Part shown: positions 17,743-25,356 of the stretch, one piece after another
Position numbering within the stretch: position 1 is the stretch's first letter
How the letters are laid out: each line of letters opens with the position of its first letter
Source of the DNA: Phytohabitans rumicis
GTDB taxonomy: Bacteria; Actinomycetota; Actinomycetes; Mycobacteriales; Micromonosporaceae
Length of the DNA: 64,000 nt
Direction: 5' to 3'
Assembly (NCBI RefSeq): GCF_011764445.1
Contig: NZ_BLPG01000001.1
Location: 2,976,001 to 3,040,000 of the forward strand
Made by a program: the position numbers and the translations under genes
The notes under the pieces: model-generated
What the model was told of the DNA's origin: nothing
The model's input: the letters and a program-made list of their open reading frames with translations, nothing else
Databases searched by the model: none

Positions 17743-19290
17743 ATGCGCCGATCCACCCTCGCCGCCGCCCTGGTCGCGGCCACACTGCTCGCTGTCACCG
17801 CCGTCGGCTTCGCCGGGGGCGCCCAGGCGGCCACCCTCTTCTCGGACGACTTCGAGGACGGCAACAGCACCGGCTGGACCACCAGCGGCGGCACCTGGGC
17901 GGTCGCCGCCGACGGCTCGCAGGTGCTGCGCCAATCCGGTACGAGCAGCGACGCCCGGGCGCGGGCCGGCTCGGCCTCGTGGACGGACTACACCGTCACC
18001 GCCCGGGTCAAGCCCACCGCGTTCAGCGGCACCAACCGCTTCGCCGCGGTGCTGGCGCGTGCGCAGTCGGCCACCAGTTACTACTACGTCGCGCTGCGCT
18101 CCAACAACACGGTGGAGCTCAAGCGGCTGGTGAACGGCACGGCCACCACGCTCGCCTCCGCGTCGCTGACGGTCGCGGCCGGTACGACGTACACGGTGAG
18201 CCTGCAGGTGTCCGGCTCGACGCTGCGCAGCACGGTGAACGGGGGCACGGCGCTGACCGCGACGGACACCACGTACACGGCCGGCGGAGTCGGAGTGGCC
18301 ACGTACTACGCGGCGGCGAACTTCGACGACGTGGTGGTGGAGACCACGGCGGCGCCTCCCACCACTTCCCCCGTGACGACTCCCCCGGTGACGACGCCTC
18401 CGCCGGCCCCCACCGGCGGCCCGATCGGCTTCGCCGCGCTCAACACGTTGGGGCAGAACGGCACCACGGGCGGTGCCGGCGGGCGCACGGTCACCGCGAC
18501 CAACGCCACCGAGTTCCTGGAGTACATCGACAGCACCGAGACGCTCGTCATCCGCGTCTCCGGCCAGATCGACATCACCAGCAAGCAGGGCGTACGCCCC
18601 AACAAGACGATCATCGGCGTAGGCACTTCGGGCCACATCAACGGCGGCGGGCTGGACTTCTACCGGTCGTACAACGTGATCGTGCGGAACCTGCTCTTCA
18701 CCAACGCGGAGGACGACGCGGTCAACGTCGGCCAGGAGTCGCACCACATCTGGGTCGACCACAACACGTTCCGCGGGGCGGTCGACGGCTCGGTCGACAT
18801 CGTGCGCGGGGCCGACTTCGTGACGGTGTCGTGGAACCACTTCGACCACTCCGACAAGAGCATGCTGATCAGCCACTCGGACGGGGCGGCCTCGACGGAC
18901 ACCGGACACCTGAAGGTGACCATCCACAACAACTTCTTCGACAACAGCCGGCAGCGGCACCCGCGCATCCGCTTCGGCGAGCCGGTGCACATCTTCAACA
19001 ACTACTTCTTGAGCAACGAGCTGTACGGCGTCGCCTCGGTGCAGAGCGCGGGCGCGGTCGTCGAGGGCAACTACTTCGAGAACGTGCCGTACCCGTGCTT
19101 CTCCGCGAGCGGGTACGCGGACAGCGGGCCGGGCCGCCTGGTCCAGCGCAACAACGTGTTCGTCGGCTCGGGCCCGTGCGAGGTCGCCGGCTCGGTGGTC
19201 GAGCCGCGCACCTACTACTCCTACTCCGTCGACAGCCCCTCGAACGTGCCCAGCACCGTCCGCGCGGGCGCCGGCTACGGCAAGGTTTAG
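17743..19290 (+). CDS. secreted pectate lyase (PL1) with N-terminal carbohydrate-binding-like domain
   Basis: 515 aa. A signal peptide (residues 1-29, cleaved after GGAQA) is followed by a jelly-roll-like domain (about 30-200: SDDFEDGNSTGW, YYYVALRSNNTVELKR, YYAAANFDDVVV) that probably binds sugar. A Thr/Pro linker (about 205-225) leads to the catalytic right-handed beta-helix. PL1 motifs are HHIWVDHNTF, VTVSWNHFDHSDKSMLI and HNNFFDNSRQRHPRIRFGE; the last includes the catalytic Arg region. It cleaves polygalacturonate by beta-elimination outside the cell. Expression is probably controlled by the LacI-type operator upstream. ATG 17743 is chosen because it starts the signal peptide. It suits a plant-associated or litter-degrading life. 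Confidence 0.92.
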   Translation: MRRSTLAAALVAATLLAVTAVGFAGGAQAATLFSDDFEDGNSTGWTTSGGTWAVAADGSQVLRQSGTSSDARARAGSASWTDYTVTARVKPTAFSGTNRFAAVLARAQSATSYYYVALRSNNTVELKRLVNGTATTLASASLTVAAGTTYTVSLQVSGSTLRSTVNGGTALTATDTTYTAGGVGVATYYAAANFDDVVVETTAAPPTTSPVTTPPVTTPPPAPTGGPIGFAALNTLGQNGTTGGAGGRTVTATNATEFLEYIDSTETLVIRVSGQIDITSKQGVRPNKTIIGVGTSGHINGGGLDFYRSYNVIVRNLLFTNAEDDAVNVGQESHHIWVDHNTFRGAVDGSVDIVRGADFVTVSWNHFDHSDKSMLISHSDGAASTDTGHLKVTIHNNFFDNSRQRHPRIRFGEPVHIFNNYFLSNELYGVASVQSAGAVVEGNYFENVPYPCFSASGYADSGPGRLVQRNNVFVGSGPCEVAGSVVEPRTYYSYSVDSPSNVPSTVRAGAGYGKV

Positions 19291-19292
19291 AT

Positions 19293-19346
19293 GTTAGGAA
19301 GGGCCCCTTCCTATGCAAAAAACGTTAGGAAGGGGCCCTTCCTTGC
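19293..19346. repeat. intergenic repeat family A, copy 3
   Basis: Third 54-bp copy, same orientation as copy 1 but with a divergent centre (CAAAAAACG). It lies 2 bp past the pectate lyase stop and overlaps the 3' end of the convergent histidine kinase gene. The last seven codons and stop of that kinase are read from the repeat. Confidence 0.85.
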
Positions 19347-20545
19347 ACAGCGAGCGGGGAGGTTGACGGCGCGGGGGTGTCGTCGGCGCGGTCGCGGGCC
19401 GGCAGCCACAGCACGAACGTGCTGCCGGCCCCGAGCGACGAGAACACGCCCACGTGACCGCCGTGCGACTCGGTGATCTGCCGGACGATGGCGAGCCCGA
19501 GCCCCGTACGGCGGTCGCGGGACGGGTGCGAGCCGCGCCAGAAGCGGTCGAACACCCGGGGCTGGTCGTCGACGGCGATGCCCGGCCCCGCGTCGGCGAC
19601 CGCCAGCCACAGCCACCCGCCGGTGCGCCCGGTCGCGATGGTGACCGTGCCGCCCTCGGGCGAGAGCCGGACGGCGTTCGACAGCAGGTTCCCGGCGGCC
19701 CGGCGCACCGCGTCGTGGTCGCCGATGAACTCCAGTTCCGTGCTCACGTCGTACCGGAGCGTGACCGTGCGCCCGGCGGCGATAGCGGCGAATTCCTCGC
19801 CGGCCTCGCGCGCGACGGCGCCAAGGTCCACATCGGAGTCGGCGAGCGCGACGGCGTTGCGGCGCGCGGTGGCCAGCAGATCCTCGACGAGTCGCGACAT
19901 CCGCGTGGTGGCCCGGTCGATGACCCGGATGGCCCGCTCCCGTTCGGGATCGGTGCTGTCCGGCGCGTCCATAAGGGACGCGTCGAGGTTGGCCCGGATG
20001 ATCGCGAGCGGGCTGCGCAGCTCGTGCGAGGCGTCGTCGATGAGCTGTCGCTGCGCGCGGAACGCCTCGTCCAGCCGGTCGAGCATCGAGTCGATGGTGT
20101 CGCCGAGGTCGCGCAGCTCGTCGTGCGCGCCCTCCAGCCGGATCCGCCGGGACAGGTCGGTCGCCTGGATCTCCCGGGCGGTGCGCGCGATCCTGCCCAC
20201 CGGCCGCAGTGCCCGCCCGGACAGCACCCACCCGATGCCGAGGCTGGCGACGAAGAGCCCGCCGAGCGCGATCAGCGAGTAGTTGCGCAGCGTCTGCAGG
20301 GTGTTGAAGTTGACCGCCGACTCGATCTCGTCGACCTGCGCCACGTCCATCGTGCCGGTGAACCGGTTGCCGTCGTAGACCTTGGCCCGGATCGACTTGG
20401 TGATCGGCTTGGGGTCGGTGGCGCGCTCGACCGCGACGTACGTCACGGCGAGCCCCGCCCCGGCGAGCGCGAAGAGCAGCGTGGAGTAGAGCACCGTCAG
20501 CCGAAACCGGATCGACTGCGCGAACCGCGGCAGCTTCAGCCTCAT
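19325..20545 (-). CDS. sensor histidine kinase (HAMP, HisKA)
   Basis: 406 aa. Two membrane segments (about 14-36 and 88-108) bracket a short extracytoplasmic region. HAMP linker about 108-160; HisKA with His174 in DDASHELRSPLAIIRANLD; HATPase_c with NLLSNAVRLSP, DAGPGIAVDDQPRVFDRFWR and RTGLGLAIVRQI. The ATG overlaps the stop of the response regulator in an ATGA. The tight gene chain back to the MoxR and HtrA genes suggests that it senses envelope or protein-folding stress. The C-terminal residues VQGRAPS are encoded by repeat A3, so the natural end of the protein may have been altered by the repeat. Confidence 0.9.
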   Translation of the reverse strand: MRLKLPRFAQSIRFRLTVLYSTLLFALAGAGLAVTYVAVERATDPKPITKSIRAKVYDGNRFTGTMDVAQVDEIESAVNFNTLQTLRNYSLIALGGLFVASLGIGWVLSGRALRPVGRIARTAREIQATDLSRRIRLEGAHDELRDLGDTIDSMLDRLDEAFRAQRQLIDDASHELRSPLAIIRANLDASLMDAPDSTDPERERAIRVIDRATTRMSRLVEDLLATARRNAVALADSDVDLGAVAREAGEEFAAIAAGRTVTLRYDVSTELEFIGDHDAVRRAAGNLLSNAVRLSPEGGTVTIATGRTGGWLWLAVADAGPGIAVDDQPRVFDRFWRGSHPSRDRRTGLGLAIVRQITESHGGHVGVFSSLGAGSTFVLWLPARDRADDTPAPSTSPLAVQGRAPS

Positions 20546-21222
20546 GGCGCCTCCTTCAGCCGGTACCCCCTGCCCACCACCGTCTCGATCGCCTCGCCGC
20601 CCAGCTTGCGCCGCAGCGTGCCCACGGTCACCCGCACGGTCTGCGTGAACGGGTCGGCGTTCTCGTCCCAGACGTGTTCGAGCAGTTCCTCGGCGGAGAC
20701 GACGTGTCCGGGACGGGTCATGAGGTATTCCAGCACGCCGAACTCCTTCGGCGTCAGGCGCACCTCGTCGCCGTTGCGGTGCACCTCGTGCCGGGCCACG
20801 TCCAGCCGCAGCTCGCCCACCTCCAGCACGGCCGTCCCGCCGCCGGTGTCGCGACGCAGCAGCGCGCGCACCCGGGCCAGCAGCTCGGCCAGCGCGAACG
20901 GCTTGACGAGGTAGTCGTCGGCGCCCTCGTCCAGCCCGCGCACCCGGTCGTGCAGCGAGCCGCGCGCGGTCAGCATGAGGATCCGTAGGTCGGTGCCGCC
21001 CACCACGGGCATCTCGGCGCGCCGGATCGCGCGGCAGACCTCGAAGCCGTCGGCGTCCGGCAGATTGATGTCCAGCAGCATCAGGTCGTACGCGTTGACG
21101 CCCAGCCGGTCGTACGCCTGCGCGGCGTCGCCGGCCACGTCGACCGCGTGGCCGGCGCGGACCAGACCGAGGCGGATGGCCTCGGCCAGGTCCTCCTCGT
21201 CCTCGACTACCAGCAACCGCAT
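20542..21222 (-). CDS. OmpR/PhoB-family response regulator
   Basis: 226 aa. Receiver domain with acidic Glu7/Asp8 and phospho-acceptor Asp51 in LMLLDINLPDADGFEV, and the conserved Lys in DDYLVKPFALAELLARV. The winged-helix effector shows LTPKEFGVLEYLM, ENADPFTQTVRVTVGTLRRK and the closing VVGRGYRL. It overlaps the kinase gene by 4 bp and lies 10 bp after the HtrA-like protease gene. It probably autoregulates the envelope operon. Confidence 0.93.
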   Translation of the reverse strand: MRLLVVEDEEDLAEAIRLGLVRAGHAVDVAGDAAQAYDRLGVNAYDLMLLDINLPDADGFEVCRAIRRAEMPVVGGTDLRILMLTARGSLHDRVRGLDEGADDYLVKPFALAELLARVRALLRRDTGGGTAVLEVGELRLDVARHEVHRNGDEVRLTPKEFGVLEYLMTRPGHVVSAEELLEHVWDENADPFTQTVRVTVGTLRRKLGGEAIETVVGRGYRLKEAP

Positions 21223-21232
21223 GTCAGAAACG

Positions 21233-22102
21233 CTATCCGCCGCTGCCGATGATCCGCTCAGCCGCCTGCTGGGCCTGCTCGATCGGGATGGCGAAGCCGA
21301 TGCCGATGTTGCCGCTGCCGTCCAGCGTGGCTATTGCGGTGTTCACGCCGATCACCTCGCCGCGGGCGTTCACCAGCGGGCCGCCGGAGTTGCCCGGGTT
21401 GATTGAGGCGTCAGTCTGGATCGCGTCGCGCCGGGCGCCGGTGTCGCCGAGCCGCACCTGCCGGTCCAGTGCGCTCACGATACCCGCCGTGACGGTGCCG
21501 GACAGCCCGAGCGGCGAGCCGACCGCCAGCACCGGCTCGCCGACCTTGGTGGTGCCGGGCTGGGCGAGCGCGAGCGGGCGCAGCGCGGACGACGGCGTCA
21601 CCTGGAGCACCGCGATGTCGCTGCTCGGGTCGCGCCCGACCACCTGGGCCGGCAACCGGCGCCCGTCCTGCCCGACCACGCTCACGTCGCCGCCGCCCGC
21701 GACGACGTGGTTGTTGGTGATGATGTGGCCCTGGTTGTCGATGACGAAGCCCGAACCGCCCGAGTTGCCGACCCGCACCGAGACCACGCCCGGCAGCGCG
21801 GTCGCCGCGGCGGCGACGAGGTCGCTCGGCACGTTCCCTGTGGCCGGGGGCGGTGTGGTCTGCACCGGCCCCTCCGGCGTTGGCGTAGGCGCGGCCTCGT
21901 CGTCCGCGACCCAGCCTCCGGCCAACGCCCCGGAGGTGGCCGAAACAGCTACCACCGCCAGGCCCGCGAGCAGCAGGCGCGGCCAACGCACGGGGCCAGC
22001 CACCGCGACATCTCCGGGTACGCCGGGCCGGGGCGTCGCCCAGGGGTCCAGCTCGGGTGAGATGAACCCTGGCCCGCGTGGTTCTCCGAGTCCTTTGTGC
22101 AC
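21233..22102 (-). CDS. HtrA-like membrane-anchored serine protease lacking a PDZ domain
   Basis: 289 aa. A cytoplasmic N-terminus, one membrane segment (about 41-62) and a Pro/Thr linker lead to a trypsin-like S1C protease domain outside the membrane. The catalytic triad is complete: His132 (IITNNHVVA), Asp162 (DPSSDIAVLQV), Ser239 (INPGNSGGPLV). HtrA proteins usually carry one or two PDZ domains after this; here the protein stops about 15 residues after the last protease strand, so substrate recognition must differ. GTG start with AGGAGA about four bases upstream. Eight bases after the VWA gene and 10 before the regulator gene, hence co-transcribed. Confidence 0.9.
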   Translation of the reverse strand: MHKGLGEPRGPGFISPELDPWATPRPGVPGDVAVAGPVRWPRLLLAGLAVVAVSATSGALAGGWVADDEAAPTPTPEGPVQTTPPPATGNVPSDLVAAAATALPGVVSVRVGNSGGSGFVIDNQGHIITNNHVVAGGGDVSVVGQDGRRLPAQVVGRDPSSDIAVLQVTPSSALRPLALAQPGTTKVGEPVLAVGSPLGLSGTVTAGIVSALDRQVRLGDTGARRDAIQTDASINPGNSGGPLVNARGEVIGVNTAIATLDGSGNIGIGFAIPIEQAQQAAERIIGSGG

Positions 22103-22110
22103 AGTGTCTC

Positions 22111-23073
22111 CTAGGGGATGCGGGCGAACCAGAACATGGATGCGGCCGCCGCCAGCAACGCCAGGATCAGGCCGAGGCCGATGAAGCGGGCCGACACGTC
22201 CTGCCGCTCGGTGGTGTAGCCGACCGAGCTGCCGATGTCGTCGTACACCGCGCGCAGCTCCTCGGAACTGCCCGCCTCGTGGTATCCGCCACCGGTCTGC
22301 TCGGCCACCGCCTGCAGCGTCTCGCCGTCCACGGGCACGGTCATGGTGCGGCCCGCGCCACCCTCGATGACGCCCGACTCGGTGCCGAACGCGATCGTGT
22401 CCACCGGTACGCCGGCCGCCGTCGCCGCCTGCGACGCCTCGCCCGGGTCGCGCCCGGCCGTGTTGGCGCCGTCCGACAGCACCACCACGCGGGCCGGCGG
22501 CGGCTCCTCAGCGGCCTGCGCGTCAAGCGTCTGGATCGACTCCAGCGCCGCGTAGATCGCCTCGCCGATCGCCGTACCCTGCTGGCCGGTGCGCCCCTCG
22601 GCGAGCCGGTCGATGCCGGCGTACATCGCCTGCCGGTCGGTCACCGGCGCGACGAACACCGAGGCGTTGCCGGCAAAGCCGACCAGCCCGACGTTGAACT
22701 CCTCGGGCAGCCCTTCGACGAACTCGCGCGCCGCCGCCTTGGCCGACGTCAGCCGGTCCGGGTCCACGTCGGTGGCCATCATGGACAGTGAGACGTCGAC
22801 GGCCACGATGACGGTGGCCCGCTCCCGCGGCACCCGCACCTCGTCGCTGGGCCGGGCGAAGCCGACGATCAGCAGCCCCAGCATGGCCAGGAAGAGGCTC
22901 GCCGGCACGTGCCTGCGCCAGCCGGGGCGCTTCGGCGCGACCCGGTCCAGCAGGCGCAGGTTCGTGAAGCGCACCGCGTACCGGCTGCGCCGCCGCTGCA
23001 TGAACACGTACGCCACGGCCAAAACCGCAACGCCGAGCAGCAGCCACAGGCGTACCGGGCTCTCCCAGCTCAT
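22111..23073 (-). CDS. BatA-like VWA-domain membrane protein
   Basis: 320 aa. Two N-terminal membrane segments (about 8-24 and 56-73), a von Willebrand A domain with a complete MIDAS motif (Asp93, Ser95, Ser97 in VAVDVSLSMMATD; later VVVLSDGANTAG), and a C-terminal membrane helix (about 295-315). This is the architecture of aerotolerance-type BatA proteins, thought to work with MoxR ATPases as a metal-dependent adhesion or chaperone platform. Start ATG 23073 with GGAGGA upstream. It overlaps the DUF58 gene by 4 bp. Confidence 0.9.
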   Translation of the reverse strand: MSWESPVRLWLLLGVAVLAVAYVFMQRRRSRYAVRFTNLRLLDRVAPKRPGWRRHVPASLFLAMLGLLIVGFARPSDEVRVPRERATVIVAVDVSLSMMATDVDPDRLTSAKAAAREFVEGLPEEFNVGLVGFAGNASVFVAPVTDRQAMYAGIDRLAEGRTGQQGTAIGEAIYAALESIQTLDAQAAEEPPPARVVVLSDGANTAGRDPGEASQAATAAGVPVDTIAFGTESGVIEGGAGRTMTVPVDGETLQAVAEQTGGGYHEAGSSEELRAVYDDIGSSVGYTTERQDVSARFIGLGLILALLAAAASMFWFARIP

Positions 23074-24041
23074 GCCGGATTCCTCCTGGTCGCGGCCGCC
23101 ATGGCGAGCCGGCGCTGGGCGAACACGTGCCGCACGATGTCGGCCACCCAGTCCCGGTCGGTCCGAAGTGGAAGGTGCGCCGCCCCGGCCCGGCGCAGCG
23201 CCCGGCGTACCGTCTCGCGCTGGGCGGACGCGGCCGCCGCGTACCGCTCGCGGAGCCGGCGGCTGCCGGTCGACACCTCGCGCCGCTGCCCGCTCTCCGG
23301 GTCGACCAGCGTGATGAGCCCGACGTCCGGCAGTTCCAGCTCGCGCGGATCGGCCACCTCCACGGCCAGCACCTGATGCCGCACCGCCAGCCGGCGCAGC
23401 TCCGCCTCCCAGTCCGGCCGGCTCGCCGCACCGTCGTCGTCCGGCAGTCCGTCCAGGAAGTCGGAGACCACGACCACCAGGCCCCGCCTGGGCGCCGACC
23501 GCCGCAGCCCGGCGATCGCCTCCGCGAGCGCGGGCGGCCGCACGCCTTCGGCACCCCCGGGCACGGCCAGCAGCGCGCGCAGCATCCCCAGCAGGTGGGT
23601 ACGCCCGGTGCGGGCCGGGAAGCGACGCACCGATTCCGTGCCGAGCACGTGCGCGCCCAGCCGATTGCCTGAGCCGGCGGTCAGGAAGCCGACCGCCGCC
23701 GTGGCGGCCACCGCCAGTTCCCGCTTCTCCAGCTCGGCCGTGCCGAAGTCCATGCTGGGCGTCGCGTCGGCCAGCACCCAGGTGGTCAGCTCCCGGTCGG
23801 CGTCGACCTCGCGGACGTGCGGCACGGCCGTCCGCGCCGTCACCGCCCAGTCCATCCGGCGCACCTCGTCCTCGCCCGGCCGGTACTCCCGGCTGCCGCT
23901 CATCTCGCTCCCGGCGCCGGGCAGCAGCCCGAGGTACTGGCCGTGCAGGAGCCCGTCCAGCCGGCGCGTGATGGTCAGCTCCAGCCGCCGCAGCCGCCGT
24001 TCCGGAGCAAGCTCGTGGATGGTCGCGTACCCGTCGTTCAT
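23070..24041 (-). CDS. DUF58 domain protein
   Basis: 323 aa cytosolic protein with the DUF58 signature SREYRPGEDEVRRMDWAVTAR (about 49-69) and a VWA-like fold region (VLADATPSMDFG, GLVVVVSDFLDGLPDD). DUF58 proteins almost always lie between a moxR and a VWA gene, as here, and are thought to be adaptors of the MoxR ATPase. It overlaps both neighbours by 4 bp. Confidence 0.9.
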   Translation of the reverse strand: MNDGYATIHELAPERRLRRLELTITRRLDGLLHGQYLGLLPGAGSEMSGSREYRPGEDEVRRMDWAVTARTAVPHVREVDADRELTTWVLADATPSMDFGTAELEKRELAVAATAAVGFLTAGSGNRLGAHVLGTESVRRFPARTGRTHLLGMLRALLAVPGGAEGVRPPALAEAIAGLRRSAPRRGLVVVVSDFLDGLPDDDGAASRPDWEAELRRLAVRHQVLAVEVADPRELELPDVGLITLVDPESGQRREVSTGSRRLRERYAAAASAQRETVRRALRRAGAAHLPLRTDRDWVADIVRHVFAQRRLAMAAATRRNPA

Positions 24042-25051
24042 GCTGCTTTCTCCGCTTGTTGCGGGGCGATCTTCGGCGGTGGCACCGCCTCGACCAGCCG
24101 GCGCACGACGGACTCGGCGGCCACCCCGTCGGCGACCGCGTCGAACGACAGCACCAGCCGGTGCGACAGCACGTCGACCGCGAGATCGGTAACGTCGGAC
24201 GGCAGCACGTAGTCCCGGCCACGCAGGAGCGCCAACGCCCGGGCGGCGGCCACCAGACCGAGGGTGGCCCGCGGGCTCGCCCCGTACGCCAACTGCGCCT
24301 TGACGTCGCCCGCACCGAACCGTTCCGGCTGCCGGGTCGCCACCACCAGGCGGACCACGTACTCGGCCAACGCGTGGTGCACGAAGACCCCACGCGCCAG
24401 CTCCTGCAGGGCCCGCAGCCGCCCCGGATCCAGCACCGTGCGCGGCTCCGGCCGCGTGGTGCCCATCCGGTACAGGATGCCCAGCTCCTCCTCGTCGGTC
24501 GGGTAGTCCACCACGACCTTCATCAGGAACCGGTCGCGCTGCGCCTCCGGCAGCTGGTAGACCCCTTCGGACTCGATCGGGTTCTGGGTGGCCAGCACCA
24601 GGAACGGGTCGGGCACCTTGAAGCTCTTGCCGCCGATCGACACCTGCCGCTCGGCCATCGCCTCAAGCAACGCCGACTGCACCTTCGCGGGCGCCCGGTT
24701 AATCTCGTCGGCGAGCACCAGGTTCGCCATGATCGGGCCCAGCTCGACGTCGAACGTCTCCTTCGACGACCGGTAGATCCGCGTGCCGACAATGTCGGAC
24801 GGCACCAGGTCCGGCGTGAACTGGATCCGGCTGAACGTCCCGCCGACCGCCGTAGCCAGGGTCTGCGCGGCCAGCGTCTTGGCCACGCCCGGCACGCCCT
24901 CCAGCAGCGTGTGCCCGTCCGCCAGCAGGGCCGTGAGCAGCCGCTCGACCAGCTTGTCCTGCCCGACGATGACCCGCTTCACCTCGAAAAGGGCCTGCTC
25001 CAGCTGCACGTGCGGCGCGGCGGCCTCGGTGTCTGCCATGGTGGCCGTCAT
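24038..25051 (-). CDS. MoxR-family AAA+ ATPase
   Basis: 337 aa. Walker A GVPGVAKT (residues 52-59), Walker B LVLADE (111-116), sensor-1 region ATQNPIESEGVYQLPEAQRDRF, and the C-terminal lid with YGASPRATLGL. MoxR ATPases act as chaperones that load or activate VWA-domain partners; DUF58 and VWA proteins are encoded directly downstream. ATG 25051 overlaps the stop of the small secreted peptide in an ATGA, which supports this start and coupling. Confidence 0.95.
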   Translation of the reverse strand: MTATMADTEAAAPHVQLEQALFEVKRVIVGQDKLVERLLTALLADGHTLLEGVPGVAKTLAAQTLATAVGGTFSRIQFTPDLVPSDIVGTRIYRSSKETFDVELGPIMANLVLADEINRAPAKVQSALLEAMAERQVSIGGKSFKVPDPFLVLATQNPIESEGVYQLPEAQRDRFLMKVVVDYPTDEEELGILYRMGTTRPEPRTVLDPGRLRALQELARGVFVHHALAEYVVRLVVATRQPERFGAGDVKAQLAYGASPRATLGLVAAARALALLRGRDYVLPSDVTDLAVDVLSHRLVLSFDAVADGVAAESVVRRLVEAVPPPKIAPQQAEKAA

Positions 25052-25224
25052 AGACCGGCCTCGCTCGACTCACCGGACTTCTCGGGACAGTCCTCTTGCT
25101 GGTTCGTGATCCGCACGTCGCGGTCGGAACCCGTCTCGTCGGCGGCGTACGCCGCACCCCCGGCGACGACGACCGCCGCGGCCGTTCCGGCGAAGGCGAG
25201 TCCGACGATGGTTTTGATCCGCAT
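25048..25224 (-). CDS. small secreted peptide heading the MoxR operon
   Basis: 58 aa. Residues 1-27 form a clear signal peptide (MRIKTIVGLAFAGTAAAVVV then AGGAAYA). The mature part is about 31 acidic residues (ADETGSDRDVRITNQQEDCP...) with one cysteine. I do not recognise a family. ATG 25224 has GGAGGGA upstream. The stop overlaps the moxR start, so it is the first gene of a seven-gene operon. It could be a secreted signal or substrate for the envelope machinery that follows; this is speculation from position. Confidence 0.65.
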   Translation of the reverse strand: MRIKTIVGLAFAGTAAAVVVAGGAAYAADETGSDRDVRITNQQEDCPEKSGESSEAGL

Positions 25225-25356
25225 GATGTCGCGTCCCTCCGTCTGCACCTGAGACGGGCGCCCGGGTCCAATCGCTGGGGCAGCAACCTGGGCGCCCGCA
25301 TGGGTACATGTCACCAGGAGGCACCGAAAGACAGCCGAAGGCGGCTGAGGAAGGGC

